A program made the position numbers and the translations under genes. Below the pieces are notes generated by a model that saw only the letters and a program-made list of their open reading frames with translations, was not told the DNA's origin and did not search any database. Below are positions 50,085 through 61,947 of a stretch of DNA of 64,000 bases, in pieces. The first letter of the stretch is position 1, and the number at the start of each line of letters is the position of its first letter. This stretch comes from Pseudomonadota bacterium (lineage in GTDB: Bacteria > Pseudomonadota > Gammaproteobacteria > Burkholderiales > Gallionellaceae). The stretch lies in NCBI GenBank assembly GCA_021783995.1, contig JAJXTH010000004.1, forward strand, positions 62,001 through 126,000, written 5' to 3'.

Positions 50085-51346
50085 GAGGCCCTGTCACCCA
50101 AACCACGATGCATTTCGATCAGCCGTGGACGCTGGAAAATTATCTCAAGGTCGGCGGTTATCAGGCTTTGCGTCGCGTGCTGACTGAAAGGATGTCGCCA
50201 GACGCGATCATCGCCGAAGTCAAGCTTTCCGCATTGCGCGGTCGCGGCGGTGCGGGTTTTCCGACTGGGCTCAAGTGGAGCTTCATGCCGAAGAATTTCG
50301 ACGGCGACAAGTACATCGTCTGCAACTCGGACGAAGGCGAACCAGGCACATGCAAGGACTGGGATATCCTGCTCTACAACCCGCATCTTTTAATAGAAGG
50401 CATGGCGATCGCGGCCTACACGATGGGTGTCAAAACCGGCTACAACTACATACACGGCGAAATCTTCGAGGCCTACCAGCGCATGGAGGAAGCATGCGAG
50501 ATCGCGCGCTCTGCGGGATATCTCGGCAGCAACATCATGGGCACGGATTTCAGTTTCGATCTCCATAACCATCTGGGTTACGGCGCCTACATATGCGGTG
50601 AGGAAACCGCCTTGCTCGAATCCATTGAAGGCAAGAAGGGGCAACCGCGCTTCAAGCCGCCATTTCCCGCGAGCTTCGGGCTTTATGGAAAGCCCACCAC
50701 GATCAACAACACCGAGACTTTCGCCAGTATCCCTTACATCATCAATCACGGCGGGCAGAAATTCCTTGATCTCGGCAAGCCCAACAACGGCGGCACCAAA
50801 CTTTTTTCGGTCACGGGCCATGTGAACAATCCTGGCAACTTCGAGGTGCCGATGGGAACGCCTTTTTCCGAGCTTTTGCAGATGGCAGGCGGCGTGCGCA
50901 ACGGGCATCAGTTGAAAGCCGTGATACCCGGAGGATCATCCATGCCCGTTTTGCCGGGCGAGGTGATGATGGATCTCACCATGGACTATGACTCGATACA
51001 GAAGGCGGGATCGGGCTTGGGAAGCGGTGCGGTCATCGTGATGGACGAGACCGTGTGCATGGTACGCGCGCTGGAGAGGCTATCCTATTTCTATCACGAG
51101 GAGTCCTGCGGCCAGTGTACGCCGTGCCGCGAAGGAACGGGATGGCTATATCGTGTCGTGCACCGCATAGAGCACGGCCAGGGCAAGCCCGAGGATCTCG
51201 ACCTTTTGCTTTCGGTAGGCGAGAACATCGCGGGCCGCACCATATGCGCTCTGGGAGAGGCGGCGGTATGGCCTGTGCAGGGCATGCTTAAGAATTTCAG
51301 GTCGGAATTTGAATATCACATCGAACACAAGCGTTGTTTGGTGTAA
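50081..51346 (+). CDS. nuoF: NADH-quinone oxidoreductase subunit F
   Basis: [40 protein letters not shown]. Confidence 0.97.
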   Translation: MRGPVTQTTMHFDQPWTLENYLKVGGYQALRRVLTERMSPDAIIAEVKLSALRGRGGAGFPTGLKWSFMPKNFDGDKYIVCNSDEGEPGTCKDWDILLYNPHLLIEGMAIAAYTMGVKTGYNYIHGEIFEAYQRMEEACEIARSAGYLGSNIMGTDFSFDLHNHLGYGAYICGEETALLESIEGKKGQPRFKPPFPASFGLYGKPTTINNTETFASIPYIINHGGQKFLDLGKPNNGGTKLFSVTGHVNNPGNFEVPMGTPFSELLQMAGGVRNGHQLKAVIPGGSSMPVLPGEVMMDLTMDYDSIQKAGSGLGSGAVIVMDETVCMVRALERLSYFYHEESCGQCTPCREGTGWLYRVVHRIEHGQGKPEDLDLLLSVGENIAGRTICALGEAAVWPVQGMLKNFRSEFEYHIEHKRCLV

Positions 51347-51360
51347 GGCTTGGGTGCGCA

Positions 51361-53736
51361 ATGATCAATATCGAAATTGATGGCAAGTTAGTCGAGACCG
51401 AACGCGGTTCCACGGTGATGGACGCGGCGCACAAGGCCGGCGTTTACATCCCGCATTTCTGCTACCACAAGAAGCTGTCCATTGCGGCCAACTGCCGGAT
51501 GTGCCTGGTCGAGGTGGAAAAGGCGCCCAAGCCATTGCCTGCCTGTGCGACGCCTGCGGCAGACGGCATGAAGGTGCATACGCATTCGGAGATGGCGGTC
51601 AAGGCGCAGAAGGGTGTGATGGAATTTCTTCTGATCAACCATCCTCTGGACTGCCCGATATGCGACCAGGGCGGTGAATGCCAGCTGCAGGATCTTGCGA
51701 TGGGCTATGGCGGCGGGGCATCGCGCTATGAAGAAGAAAAGCGCATGGTGAGCCCCAAGGAGATAGGTGAGCTGATCTCGACGATGGAGATGAGCCGTTG
51801 CATACAGTGCACGCGCTGCGTGCGTTTCGGTCAGGAGATCGCGGGCCAGATGGAGCTTGGCATGGCCAACCGCTCCGAACATGCGGAGATCATGAGCTTC
51901 GTTAACAGCGCAGTGGATTCAGAATTGTCCGGCAACATGATAGATCTCTGCCCGGTGGGTGCGCTGACCAGCAAGCCTTTCCGCTATACCGCGCGATCCT
52001 GGGAGCTTTCGCGCCGCAGGTCTGTGAGCCCGCACGACGGACTGGGTTCAAATCTCGCCGTGCATGTGAAGGACAACAGGGTGTGTCGCGTCGTGCCTGT
52101 GGAGAACGAAGCGATCAACGAATGCTGGATCTCGGACAAGGACAGGTTCAGCTACGAAGGGCTTAATTCGCCCGAGCGGCTGACGCGGCCCATGATCCGT
52201 CAGGACAACAAGTGGATCGAGGTCGAATGGGCGGCTGCGCTCGAATATGTGGCCAACGGCTTGCGCCAGATAAAGGACAGCGCGGGGGCGGATCACATCG
52301 CCGCCCTGGCGACGCCGCATTCGACGCTCGAGGAACTATATCTTTTGCAGAAGCTGATGCGCGGGATGGGCTCGGACAATGTCGATTTCCGTCTGCGCCA
52401 GTCCGACTTCAATCTTGCAACGAAAGGCGCGCCCTGGCTCGGCATGCCGATTGCGGAGCTCAACTCATGCGACCGCTTCCTGATCGTGGGAAGCTTCCTG
52501 CGCAAGGATCAGCCGCTGATCGCGCAGCGCATAAGAATGGCGGTCAAGGCGGGGGCAAAGGCGAATGTGCTTCATGCGGCAGACGATGATCTTCTGATGC
52601 CGGTTGCGAACAAGGCTATCGTTCAGCCCTCGAAAATGGCGGACATGCTCGCGCAGATACTGAAGGCGCTGGTCATGCGCAAGGAAGCTGTCGTTCCTTC
52701 CGAGCTACAGCAAGTCGAGATCAGCGATGTTGCACAGGCGATCGCGGCGAGCCTTTCATCCGGTGAGCGCGCTGCGGTATTGCTGGGTAACTTGGCGCAG
52801 CAGCATCCGCAGGCTACGCTGCTCGCATCGCTGTCTAACCAGATCGCGGAGCTTTGCGGTGCAAAGTTCGGTTTTCTGGGCGAAGCGGCCAACAGCGTGG
52901 GGGGCCATATGGCGCGCGCGATTCCTGAATCCGGGATGAATGCGATGCAGATGCTTGAAAAGCCCCGCAAGGCCTATCTTCTGCTGAATGTCGAGCCCGA
53001 GCTCGACATGCATGACCCGAATCTTGCGATGTCTGCGATGAAACAGGCGGACATGGTGGTTGCGATGTCTGCATACAAACATCATGCGAGCGAATACGCG
53101 GACGTTATGTTGCCGATCGCGCCTTTCACGGAGACTTCTGGCACCTTCGTGAATAACGAAGGAACAGTCCAAGGCTTCAAGGGGGCGGTGAAGCCCCTGG
53201 GCGATGCGCGCCCAGCATGGAAGGTGTTGCGCGTGCTTGGAAATATGCTGGACATTCCCGGTTTCGATTACGACAACAGCGAAGCAATACGCGACGAGGT
53301 GCTGGGCTTTGCATGCAAGCTTGACAACCGCACCGAGGGCGTTGTCCTGAATTTGAATGGGGCAGGTGGCTCTGCCCTGGAGCGCGTGACCGATGTGCCC
53401 ATCTATTTTTCCGATGCGCTGGTGCGGCGCGCAGAGGCATTGCAGAAAACCGGCGATGCAGCCACGCCCACGGCTAGGATGCATGGCGCCGAGCTGCAGA
53501 GGCTGGGGCTGAAGCCCGGAGATGTAGTGCGCGTGGTGCAAGGATCAGCCAGCGCGAAACTCAGCGTGAAGAGGGACGACAGATTGCCGTCCGGCGTGGT
53601 GCGCATCGCGGCTGCTCATGCTGCGACTGCGGGTCTGGGTGCGATGTTTGGCGAAATTGAAATAACAACTGGCGATTCGACTAAGCTGCCAGAAAACGCA
53701 AGCCGAGTCGCTGGTCAAACCGTGGAGCGCGCATGA
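51361..53736 (+). CDS. nuoG: NADH-quinone oxidoreductase subunit G
   Basis: [64 protein letters not shown]; HxxxCxxC and 4Fe-4S motifs. Confidence 0.96.
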   Translation: MINIEIDGKLVETERGSTVMDAAHKAGVYIPHFCYHKKLSIAANCRMCLVEVEKAPKPLPACATPAADGMKVHTHSEMAVKAQKGVMEFLLINHPLDCPICDQGGECQLQDLAMGYGGGASRYEEEKRMVSPKEIGELISTMEMSRCIQCTRCVRFGQEIAGQMELGMANRSEHAEIMSFVNSAVDSELSGNMIDLCPVGALTSKPFRYTARSWELSRRRSVSPHDGLGSNLAVHVKDNRVCRVVPVENEAINECWISDKDRFSYEGLNSPERLTRPMIRQDNKWIEVEWAAALEYVANGLRQIKDSAGADHIAALATPHSTLEELYLLQKLMRGMGSDNVDFRLRQSDFNLATKGAPWLGMPIAELNSCDRFLIVGSFLRKDQPLIAQRIRMAVKAGAKANVLHAADDDLLMPVANKAIVQPSKMADMLAQILKALVMRKEAVVPSELQQVEISDVAQAIAASLSSGERAAVLLGNLAQQHPQATLLASLSNQIAELCGAKFGFLGEAANSVGGHMARAIPESGMNAMQMLEKPRKAYLLLNVEPELDMHDPNLAMSAMKQADMVVAMSAYKHHASEYADVMLPIAPFTETSGTFVNNEGTVQGFKGAVKPLGDARPAWKVLRVLGNMLDIPGFDYDNSEAIRDEVLGFACKLDNRTEGVVLNLNGAGGSALERVTDVPIYFSDALVRRAEALQKTGDAATPTARMHGAELQRLGLKPGDVVRVVQGSASAKLSVKRDDRLPSGVVRIAAAHAATAGLGAMFGEIEITTGDSTKLPENASRVAGQTVERA

Positions 53737-54761
53737 TGGAATGGCTGGAACCCATACAGAAAATGCTGGGGTCTGCCTGGCTCCCCATCTGGACCCTGCT
53801 CAAGATCGTGGTGATCGTGCTGCCTCTGATGGGCGCCGTCGCCTATCTGACTCTGGCAGAACGCAAGGTGATAGGCTGGATGCAGATACGCATAGGCCCG
53901 AACCGGGTCGGCTATTTCGGCCTGCTGCAGCCCTTGGCGGATGGATTGAAGCTCCTGATGAAGGAGATCATCGTGCCAAGCGGCGCGAACAAATTCTTGT
54001 TCATCGTAGCGCCCATACTGACCCTGATGCCCGCGCTCGCGGTCTGGGCGGTGGTTCCCTTCAATGCGGAGTTGGTGGTTGCGAACGTGAACGCGGGCCT
54101 GCTCTACGTGCTGGCGATGGCATCCCTGGGTGTATACGGCATCATCATCGCCGGCTGGGCTTCAAACTCGAAGTATGCCTTTCTCGGTTCGCTGCGTTCT
54201 GCTGCGCAGATCGTGTCATACGAGATAGCGATGGGTTTCGCGCTGGTCACCGTGCTGATGGCGTCGCAAAGCCTGAATCTGGGCGACATCGTTCGAGGGC
54301 AGCATGGAACGCACGGGCTTTTGAACTGGTATTTCATTCCGCTCTTCCCGATGTTCGTCGTGTATTTCATCTCCGGGGTCGCCGAGACCAACCGTGCGCC
54401 CTTCGATGTGGCTGAAGGAGAATCCGAGATCGTCGCGGGCTTTCATGTGGAATATTCCGGCATGGCGTTTGCTTTGTTTTTCCTCGGCGAATACGCGAAC
54501 ATGATCCTGGTCTCCTTCCTGACCTCGATCATGTTCCTGGGAGGCTGGCTTTCCCCGGTTCCTTTTCTGCCCGACGGGATCCTCTGGATGTTTGCGAAGG
54601 TCGCCGTCGTGCTGTTTCTGTTCCTGTGGTTTCGCGCGACCTTCCCAAGGTATCGCTATGACCAGTTGATGCGTCTGGGATGGAAGGTGTTCATTCCGGT
54701 ATCCCTCATCTGGGTCGTGGTGGTGGGCGTCTGGATGCAGACCTCCTACTGGCTTTGGTAG
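53733..54761 (+). CDS. nuoH: NADH-quinone oxidoreductase subunit H
   Basis: [64 protein letters not shown]. Confidence 0.97.
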   Translation: MMEWLEPIQKMLGSAWLPIWTLLKIVVIVLPLMGAVAYLTLAERKVIGWMQIRIGPNRVGYFGLLQPLADGLKLLMKEIIVPSGANKFLFIVAPILTLMPALAVWAVVPFNAELVVANVNAGLLYVLAMASLGVYGIIIAGWASNSKYAFLGSLRSAAQIVSYEIAMGFALVTVLMASQSLNLGDIVRGQHGTHGLLNWYFIPLFPMFVVYFISGVAETNRAPFDVAEGESEIVAGFHVEYSGMAFALFFLGEYANMILVSFLTSIMFLGGWLSPVPFLPDGILWMFAKVAVVLFLFLWFRATFPRYRYDQLMRLGWKVFIPVSLIWVVVVGVWMQTSYWLW

Positions 54762-54794
54762 CGCGATGAGGCGCATGCACGAGAGGACACGAAT

Positions 54795-55283
54795 ATGGAA
54801 AAAATAAAGGAATTCTTCAAGACCTTTCTGCTGGTCGAACTGCTGAAGGGCATGGCGCTGACCGGGCGTTACATGTTTGCGCGCAAGATCACGGTGCAGT
54901 TTCCGGACGAGAAGACGCCGCAGAGCTACCGCTTCCGGGGACTGCATGCACAGCGCCGATATCCCAATGGCGAGGAGCGCTGCATCGGATGCAAGCTTTG
55001 CGAAGCGGTATGTCCCGCTCTTGCGATCAAGATCGAAGTGGCGGAGCGCGCTGACGGAACGCGCCGCACGACCCAGTATGACATCGATCTGACCAAATGC
55101 ATCTTCTGCGGGTTCTGTGAGGAGTCCTGTCCTGTGGATGCGATCGTCGAGACACGCATCTTCGAGTATCACGGCGAGAAGCGCGGCGATCTGTACTACA
55201 CCAAGCCCATGCTGCTCGCGGTAGGGGAGAAGCATGAGGCGCAGATCGCAAAGGATCGCGAGTCGGATGCCAAATACAGATAA
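54795..55283 (+). CDS. nuoI: NADH-quinone oxidoreductase subunit I
   Basis: [17 protein letters not shown] and [17 protein letters not shown] 4Fe-4S motifs. Confidence 0.97.
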   Translation: MEKIKEFFKTFLLVELLKGMALTGRYMFARKITVQFPDEKTPQSYRFRGLHAQRRYPNGEERCIGCKLCEAVCPALAIKIEVAERADGTRRTTQYDIDLTKCIFCGFCEESCPVDAIVETRIFEYHGEKRGDLYYTKPMLLAVGEKHEAQIAKDRESDAKYR

Positions 55284-55297
55284 CCAGGGGTGAGTAG

Positions 55298-55906
55298 ATG
55301 AGTTTTTTTGATGCGGTCTTTTATCTGTTCGCGATCCTGACAACGCTTGCTGCAACCGGCGTGATCATTGCGCGCAACCCCGTTCATGCCGCGCTGTTCC
55401 TGGTGCTGGCGTTCTGCAGCGCAGCCGGAATATGGATGTTGCTGGAGGCCGAGTTCCTTGCGATCACGCTCGTGCTGGTCTACGTGGGTGCGGTGATGGT
55501 GCTTTTCCTTTTCGTGGTGATGATGCTGGACATCAACCTCGTGAAACTGAAGGAAGGTTTCTGGCGCTGGTTTCCGTTTGGCGCCGTCATTGCGGGACTG
55601 ATGGTCTTCGAGATGGTCTGGGTGCTGGGCTCTCGCCAGATTTCGGAGTCCTCCAGGGCTGTCGTGCATGCGGCGAATTACAGCAACACCAAGGAGCTGG
55701 GAAAACTGATATATACACAGTATGTCTATCCTTTCGAGCTGGCGGCCGTGGTGTTGCTGGTGGCGATGGTCGCGGCGATTGCGCTGACCCTGCGCCGCCG
55801 CTCGGGCGTGAAGTCGCAGAACGTGTCCGAGCAGGTCAAGGTGAAGAAGGCTGACCGTCTGCGCATCGTGAAGATGCATTCCGAATCCAGGGCTGAAGGC
55901 AAGTAG
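55298..55906 (+). CDS. nuoJ: NADH-quinone oxidoreductase subunit J
   Basis: [54 protein letters not shown]. Confidence 0.96.
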   Translation: MSFFDAVFYLFAILTTLAATGVIIARNPVHAALFLVLAFCSAAGIWMLLEAEFLAITLVLVYVGAVMVLFLFVVMMLDINLVKLKEGFWRWFPFGAVIAGLMVFEMVWVLGSRQISESSRAVVHAANYSNTKELGKLIYTQYVYPFELAAVVLLVAMVAAIALTLRRRSGVKSQNVSEQVKVKKADRLRIVKMHSESRAEGK

Positions 55907-55923
55907 AAACAGGGAGCGAAAAA

Positions 55924-56229
55924 ATGATAACCCTTTCCCATTATCTCGTGTTCAGCGCCGTGCTGTTTGCCATCAGCGTGCTGGGCATCTTTCTGAACCG
56001 CAAGAACGTGATCATCCTTCTGATGTCCATCGAGTTGATGCTTCTGGCGGTGAACACCAACTTTGTTGCCTTCTCGCACTATCTGAATGATACCGCGGGA
56101 CAGGTCTTCGTGTTCTTCATTCTCACCGTGGCTGCAGCTGAAGCGGCGATCGGGCTTGCGATCCTGGTCGTGCTTTTCCGCAATCTGCGCACCATCAACG
56201 TCGATGATCTCGGCAGCTTGAAAGGCTGA
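55924..56229 (+). CDS. nuoK: NADH-quinone oxidoreductase subunit K
   Basis: [52 protein letters not shown]. Confidence 0.97.
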   Translation: MITLSHYLVFSAVLFAISVLGIFLNRKNVIILLMSIELMLLAVNTNFVAFSHYLNDTAGQVFVFFILTVAAAEAAIGLAILVVLFRNLRTINVDDLGSLKG

Positions 56230-56233
56230 TGCA

Positions 56234-58285
56234 ATGAACATTCAAAACTACTACCTGATCGTGCCGTTCGCGCCTCTTCTGGGCGCGATCATCGCAGGGC
56301 TGTTCGGACGCTTGCTGGGTCGCACCACAACCCACCGCATTGTCATCGCACTGGTCGGTCTCTCCCTCTTTTCCGCGATCAGGATATTTCAGGACGTGAT
56401 GGCGGGCCACATGTTCAACGGCCCGGTCTACACATGGCTCACCACGGGCGACACGAGCTTCCAGGTGGGTTTTCTGATCGACAGGCTGACTGCGACGATG
56501 ATGCTGGTCGTGACCTCTGTCTCCCTGATGGTGCACATCTACACGATAGGCTACATGAAGGAAGACGAAGGCTACCAGCGCTTCTTCAGCTACATCTCGC
56601 TGTTCACCTTTTCGATGCTGATGCTCGTGATGTCCAACAACTTCATGCAGCTCTTCTTCGGCTGGGAGGCGGTGGGTCTGGTGTCATACCTTCTGATCGG
56701 ATTCTGGTACACGAGGCCTACCGCGATCTATGCAAACCTCAAGGCTTTCCTTGTGAACCGCGTGGGCGATTTCGGTTTTCTTCTCGGGATAGGGCTGATC
56801 CTGAAGGTGTTTGGCACGCTGGACTATGCGGCCGTGTTCGCCAACGTCGCGAACCATGCAAACGACATCGCGCCCATCCCCGGCATGTCGGTCAACCTGC
56901 TAACCGCGATCTGCATACTGCTTTTCATCGGCGCGATGGGAAAGTCCGCGCAGTTCCCGCTGCACGTCTGGCTTCCTGACTCGATGGAAGGTCCCACGCC
57001 CATCTCCGCGCTGATCCATGCGGCAACCATGGTGACCGCAGGTATCTTCATGGTCGCACGCATGTCGCCCGTGTTCGAGCTTTCAGATGCAGCCCTCTCA
57101 TTCGTGATGGTGATAGGTGCCATCACAGCATTGTTCATGGGATTTTTGGGCATCATACAGAACGACATCAAGCGCGTTATTGCCTATTCCACGCTCTCCC
57201 AGCTTGGATACATGACGGTGGCACTGGGTGCTTCCGCGTATCCTGTCGCGATCTTCCATTTGATGACGCATGCGTTCTTCAAGGCCTTGCTGTTTTTGGC
57301 AGCCGGCAGCGTGATCATCGGCATGCATCACGATCAGGACATCCGCAACATGGGTGGGCTTAGGAAATACATGCCCGTCACCTGGATCACATCGCTGATA
57401 GGTTCTCTTGCATTGATCGGAACGCCTTTCTTCTCGGGATTCTATTCCAAGGACAGCATCATAGAGGCGGTAGGCCATTCGCATCTGGCAGGTTCGGGCT
57501 TTGCCTATTTCTCTGTGGTGGCCGGCGTGTTTGTCACCGCATTCTATTCGTTCCGCATGTACTTCCTTGTCTTTCACGGCAAGGAACGCTTCGGCCATCA
57601 GAAGACAGAGGACAGGGGGCAGAATACAGAAGCTCATCACGATGCGCATGATGGTGACCATGACAATGAAGAAGTCTCCCATGATCATCATCACGGGCTT
57701 GCACCCGGACAGAAGCCTCACGAGTCTCCCTGGGTGGTTACACTGCCTCTGATTCTGCTTGCCATTCCCTCGGTAATGATAGGCTATGTTGCGATTGAGC
57801 CCATGCTGTTTGGTGGTTACTTCAAGGACGCGATCTACATCGCGCAGAACCACGAGGTGATGCAAGAGCTCCAGGAAGAATTCCACGGCAGCTTCGCGAT
57901 GGCGCTGCATGCATTCTCCAGCCTGCCGCTCTGGCTTGCGATTGCTGGCGTCGCAAGCGCCGCAGTCTTCTACCTCAAGCGCCCGGATATCCCTGCTGCT
58001 ATCCAGAAGCGCTTCCATGGCATCTACACGTTGCTGGACAACAAGTACTACTTCGACAGGTTCAACGACTGGTTCTATGCCGGAGGCGCGCGCATGTTGA
58101 GCAGTTTTCTCGGCAACGTGGGCGACAAGTTCCTGATCGATGGTCTCGTGGTGAATGGTTCGGCCAACCTTGTCGGAAGGTTCTCCGGCGTGGTGCGCAG
58201 GTTCCAGTCTGGTTACATCTACCACTATGCGTTCACCATGATCGTAGGCGTGTTCGTGTTGTTGTCGATAAGAAACTGGTTTTAA
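56234..58285 (+). CDS. nuoL: NADH-quinone oxidoreductase subunit L
   Basis: FGWEAVGLVSYLLIGFWYTRPTA, PLHVWLPDSMEGPTPISALIHAATMVTAGIFM. Confidence 0.97.
   Translation: MNIQNYYLIVPFAPLLGAIIAGLFGRLLGRTTTHRIVIALVGLSLFSAIRIFQDVMAGHMFNGPVYTWLTTGDTSFQVGFLIDRLTATMMLVVTSVSLMVHIYTIGYMKEDEGYQRFFSYISLFTFSMLMLVMSNNFMQLFFGWEAVGLVSYLLIGFWYTRPTAIYANLKAFLVNRVGDFGFLLGIGLILKVFGTLDYAAVFANVANHANDIAPIPGMSVNLLTAICILLFIGAMGKSAQFPLHVWLPDSMEGPTPISALIHAATMVTAGIFMVARMSPVFELSDAALSFVMVIGAITALFMGFLGIIQNDIKRVIAYSTLSQLGYMTVALGASAYPVAIFHLMTHAFFKALLFLAAGSVIIGMHHDQDIRNMGGLRKYMPVTWITSLIGSLALIGTPFFSGFYSKDSIIEAVGHSHLAGSGFAYFSVVAGVFVTAFYSFRMYFLVFHGKERFGHQKTEDRGQNTEAHHDAHDGDHDNEEVSHDHHHGLAPGQKPHESPWVVTLPLILLAIPSVMIGYVAIEPMLFGGYFKDAIYIAQNHEVMQELQEEFHGSFAMALHAFSSLPLWLAIAGVASAAVFYLKRPDIPAAIQKRFHGIYTLLDNKYYFDRFNDWFYAGGARMLSSFLGNVGDKFLIDGLVVNGSANLVGRFSGVVRRFQSGYIYHYAFTMIVGVFVLLSIRNWF
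57600..57634. repeat. Degenerate 7-bp-period repeat (5 units) inside nuoL
   Basis: AGAAGAC AGAGGAC AGGGGGC AGAATAC AGAAGCT; read in frame as QKTEDRGQNTEA. Confidence 0.65.
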
Positions 58286-58339
58286 TCGTGGGGGAGCGCC
58301 GCTTCCAAACTACCGCTTCATGATTAAAGGAAACACAGC

Positions 58340-59830
58340 ATGATTTTTGGATTACCCGTAATTAGCGTTGCGATCTGGTTGCCGATACTTTTCGGCATGC
58401 TGGTGCTAGCGACTGGCGACGACAAGAACGCGCCGATGGCCCGACTCCTGGCGCTGGTAGGCAGCGTGCTGGGGTTTGTTGTCACCCTGCCGCTCTATGC
58501 AGGATTCAATACGTCGACGAGCGCGATGCAGTTCGTCGAGCTGCACGACTGGATCAACCGCTTCAACATACACTACTATCTGGGGGTGGACGGCATCTCG
58601 ATGCTGTTCATACTGCTGAACAGTTTTTTCACGGTGATCGTTGTTATCGCAGGATGGCGCGTGATCGAGAAGCGCGTCTCGCAATACATGGCGGCTTTCC
58701 TCGTGATGTCGGGTATCGTGAACGGCGTTTTTGCAGCACTCGATGCTGTCCTGTTCTACGTTTTCTGGGAGGCGATGCTGATACCGATGTTCATCATCAT
58801 CGGCGTGTGGGGCGGCCCGAACCGCATCTATGCGACGATGAAGTTCTTCCTCTACACGCTCCTGGGCTCGCTTCTGATGCTGGTCGCGCTGATCTATCTT
58901 TACAACATCACAGGCGGCAGCTTCTCGATACTCGACTTCCACAGAGTCTCGATCCCGATGACGGCCCAGATGCTGATCTTCATCGCATTCTTCTTCGCAT
59001 TCGCGGTCAAGGTGCCGATGTTCCCGGTGCATACCTGGCTGCCGGATGCGCACGTGGAAGCGCCTACGGGAGGTTCGGTCGTCCTTGCGGCCATCATGTT
59101 GAAAGTAGGCGCCTACGGATTTCTGCGCTTCTCGATGCCGATCACGCCAGATGCAAGCCACAAGATGGCAGGCATCATGATCGCGCTGTCGCTGATCGCG
59201 ATCGTATACATTGGCCTTGTCGCGCTGATGCAGTCAGACATGAAGAAGCTGGTTGCCTATTCGTCGATCTCTCACATGGGCTTCGTCACGCTTGGGCTCT
59301 TCATCTTCAACGCCTATGGCATGGAGGGCGCGCTGATGCAGATGCTCTCGCACGGCTTTGTGGCCGGCGCACTATTCCTCTGCATAGGGGTGCTTTATGA
59401 CCGCATGCATTCGAGGAGGATCGCCGACTACGGCGGCGTCGTCAACAAGATGCCCGTGTTTGCCGCATTCTTCATGCTGTTCGCGATGGCCAACAGCGGA
59501 CTTCCCGGCACCAGCGCCTTCGTCGGCGAATTCATGGTGCTGATGGGGGCGATCAAGGTGAACTTCTGGTATGCGTTCGGGGCGGCGACGACGCTGATCT
59601 TCGGAGCGGCATATACACTGTGGTTATACAAGCGCGTGATATTCGGCAAGATCGCAAACCCCCATGTCGAGGAGCTGACCGATGTCAACGCGCGCGAGAT
59701 TCTTATCCTTGCGATGCTGACCATCTTCGTGCTGGGCATGGGGTTATATCCGCTGCCGGTTGGCGAAATACTGCACGCATCGGTGAACGACCTGCTGGTG
59801 CATGTCGCGCAGTCCAAGCTTCCGTTGTAA
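58340..59830 (+). CDS. nuoM: NADH-quinone oxidoreductase subunit M
   Basis: YYLGVDGISMLFILLNSFFTVIVVIAGW, FWEAMLIPMFIIIGVWGGPNRIYATMKF, PVHTWLPDAHVEAPTGGSVVLAAIMLKVGAYG. Confidence 0.97.
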   Translation: MIFGLPVISVAIWLPILFGMLVLATGDDKNAPMARLLALVGSVLGFVVTLPLYAGFNTSTSAMQFVELHDWINRFNIHYYLGVDGISMLFILLNSFFTVIVVIAGWRVIEKRVSQYMAAFLVMSGIVNGVFAALDAVLFYVFWEAMLIPMFIIIGVWGGPNRIYATMKFFLYTLLGSLLMLVALIYLYNITGGSFSILDFHRVSIPMTAQMLIFIAFFFAFAVKVPMFPVHTWLPDAHVEAPTGGSVVLAAIMLKVGAYGFLRFSMPITPDASHKMAGIMIALSLIAIVYIGLVALMQSDMKKLVAYSSISHMGFVTLGLFIFNAYGMEGALMQMLSHGFVAGALFLCIGVLYDRMHSRRIADYGGVVNKMPVFAAFFMLFAMANSGLPGTSAFVGEFMVLMGAIKVNFWYAFGAATTLIFGAAYTLWLYKRVIFGKIANPHVEELTDVNAREILILAMLTIFVLGMGLYPLPVGEILHASVNDLLVHVAQSKLPL

Positions 59831-59837
59831 GTGCGGC

Positions 59838-59891
59838 CGGTAGCCTGTAGCGTGACGAAGGCAGCAAGCTACAGGCTGCGAGCTGGAAGTA
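59838..59891. repeat. Inverted heptamer-type repeat between nuoM and nuoN
   Basis: AGCCTGTAGC (59842-59851) / GCTACAGGCT (59868-59877) perfect 10-bp arms; right side reads GCAAGCT ACAGGCT GCGAGCT GGAAGTA (period 7). Confidence 0.65.
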
Positions 59892-59915
59892 GTCAATTAC
59901 TGTTTTGAGGTGTGT

Positions 59916-61364
59916 ATGAACTTGATGGCCAATCTGTTGCCTGCCGCTGCGGAAATCTTCCTGCTGGTGATGGTGTGTTTCATCCTGATATTCGATTTGC
60001 TGCTGAAGCAGAACAAGATATACACATATCTGTTCGTCCAGCTGACTTTGCTCGGCTGCTCGCTGATCACGGTGGGCACGCATCAGCACGGCGTGTTTTA
60101 CGCATTCAACGGCATGTTCGTCGACGACCTGCTCTCCGACGTGCTGAAGATGCTGAGCTATCTTGGCATGTCCATGGTTCTCGTGTATTCGCGCCAGTAT
60201 CTTTTGCTGCGCGGATTGTTCACCGGTGAATTTTTGGTGCTGGCGCTTTTTGCGCTGCTCGGCATGAACGTGATGATCTCGGCCAGCCATTTCCTGACGC
60301 TCTACCTTGGCCTAGAGCTGCTGTCGCTCAGCCTCTATGCAATGGTTGCATTGCAGCGCGATTCCGCCATCGCGACAGAGGCAGCGATGAAATACTTCGT
60401 GCTGGGCGCACTGGCCTCCGGCCTTCTGCTCTATGGCATGTCCATGCTCTACGGCGCCACAGGCAGCCTTGAGCTTGGCGCAGTATCGAATGCGATCCAT
60501 CAGGGCGTGCAGAACAAGGCGTTGCTTGCATTCGGCCTCGTCTTCATCGTGTCGGGCTTGGCGTTCAAGCTGGGCGTCGTTCCTTTTCACATGTGGGTTC
60601 CCGATGTCTATCACGGGGCGCCTACCGCGATGACGCTGCTGATCGGGTCCGTGCCCAAGCTCGCCGCATTCGCATTCGTGGTGCGCATACTGGTGGAGGG
60701 ACTGCAGTCCCTGGTCAGTGACTGGAGCGGCATGCTGATGGTTCTGGCGATCGCATCGATGGCGCTCGGTAATCTTTCCGCCATCGCTCAGACCAACATC
60801 AAGCGCATGTTTGCCTATTCGACGATCACGCACATGGGCTTCATGCTGCTTGGGCTGATCAGCGGAAGCATAGAAGGTTACGGCGCTGCGATGTTCTATA
60901 CGGTAGTCTACATGATCATGTCTTTGGGCGGCTTCGGCATGATCATGATGCTGTCGCGCGCTGGCTTCGAAGCCGACACGCTTGACGACTTCAAGGGGCT
61001 GAACCAGCGCAGCCCATGGCTTGCCTTCATGATGATGTTGTTGATGCTCTCCATGGCGGGCATCCCGCCCACAGTGGGCTTCTATGCCAAGTTTTCGGTG
61101 CTGAGCGCAGTAGTCCAGGCGGGCTATACCTGGCTTGCCGTGGTCGCCGTGCTGTTTTCACTGATAGGCGCTTTCTACTACCTGCGCATCATCAAGCTGA
61201 TGTATTTCGATGTGCCTGAAAGCCATGTGCCCATCGTCGTCGAATCCGATACTGGGCTACTGATGACGCTGAACGGTCTGGGTGTGCTTCTTCTGGGGAT
61301 GTTACCGGGCACGCTGATGACGATATGCGCTGTGTCGGTGAGGCAGTCGCTGCTGCTGCACTGA
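59916..61364 (+). CDS. nuoN: NADH-quinone oxidoreductase subunit N
   Basis: [53 protein letters not shown] at 59916 after TGAGG. Confidence 0.96.
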   Translation: MNLMANLLPAAAEIFLLVMVCFILIFDLLLKQNKIYTYLFVQLTLLGCSLITVGTHQHGVFYAFNGMFVDDLLSDVLKMLSYLGMSMVLVYSRQYLLLRGLFTGEFLVLALFALLGMNVMISASHFLTLYLGLELLSLSLYAMVALQRDSAIATEAAMKYFVLGALASGLLLYGMSMLYGATGSLELGAVSNAIHQGVQNKALLAFGLVFIVSGLAFKLGVVPFHMWVPDVYHGAPTAMTLLIGSVPKLAAFAFVVRILVEGLQSLVSDWSGMLMVLAIASMALGNLSAIAQTNIKRMFAYSTITHMGFMLLGLISGSIEGYGAAMFYTVVYMIMSLGGFGMIMMLSRAGFEADTLDDFKGLNQRSPWLAFMMMLLMLSMAGIPPTVGFYAKFSVLSAVVQAGYTWLAVVAVLFSLIGAFYYLRIIKLMYFDVPESHVPIVVESDTGLLMTLNGLGVLLLGMLPGTLMTICAVSVRQSLLLH

Positions 61365-61390
61365 ACAGGCATCCTTAGGCGTGCTTGGGG

Positions 61391-61942
61391 ATGATGATGG
61401 ATCTGGAGGAAAGCTGCATAGATAGCGCTGCCGTATACGAGGGGCGTTTGTTGCATGTGCGGCGCGATACGGTGCGCCTGCCGAGCGGTGCAGTGGGTGT
61501 GCGCGAATATGTCAGCCATCCGGGGGCTGTCGCGGTGCTGGCGTTGCAGGACGATGGCAAGCTGATCATGGAACGGCAGTTCCGTTATCCGCTGCACCGT
61601 GATTTCTACGAGATACCTGCGGGCAAAATCGATCCGGGGGAAGACATCCTTGCCACTGGCAAGCGCGAACTGCTGGAAGAGACGGGTTACACGGCGCGCG
61701 ACTGGTTGCATCTGACAACAACCTATCCTTGCATAGGATACGGCAACGAGCGCATCGAGTATTTTCTGGCACGCGACTTGACGAAACAGCAGGCAAACCT
61801 TGACGAAGGCGAGCATCTTGAAGTGTTCGAGCTGCCCATGGCCGAGGCCATCGAATGGATGCGCCTGGGCAGGATAGACGACAGCAAGACCATCATCGGT
61901 CTTTTGTGGCTGGAGAAGCACCTGAGCGGCTGGCGGGTTTGA
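61391..61942 (+). CDS. NUDIX hydrolase, ADP-ribose pyrophosphatase-like
   Basis: Nudix box GKIDPGEDILATGKRELLEETGYTA; conserved position after nuoN. Confidence 0.93.
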   Translation: MMMDLEESCIDSAAVYEGRLLHVRRDTVRLPSGAVGVREYVSHPGAVAVLALQDDGKLIMERQFRYPLHRDFYEIPAGKIDPGEDILATGKRELLEETGYTARDWLHLTTTYPCIGYGNERIEYFLARDLTKQQANLDEGEHLEVFELPMAEAIEWMRLGRIDDSKTIIGLLWLEKHLSGWRV

Positions 61943-61947
61943 CTCTA

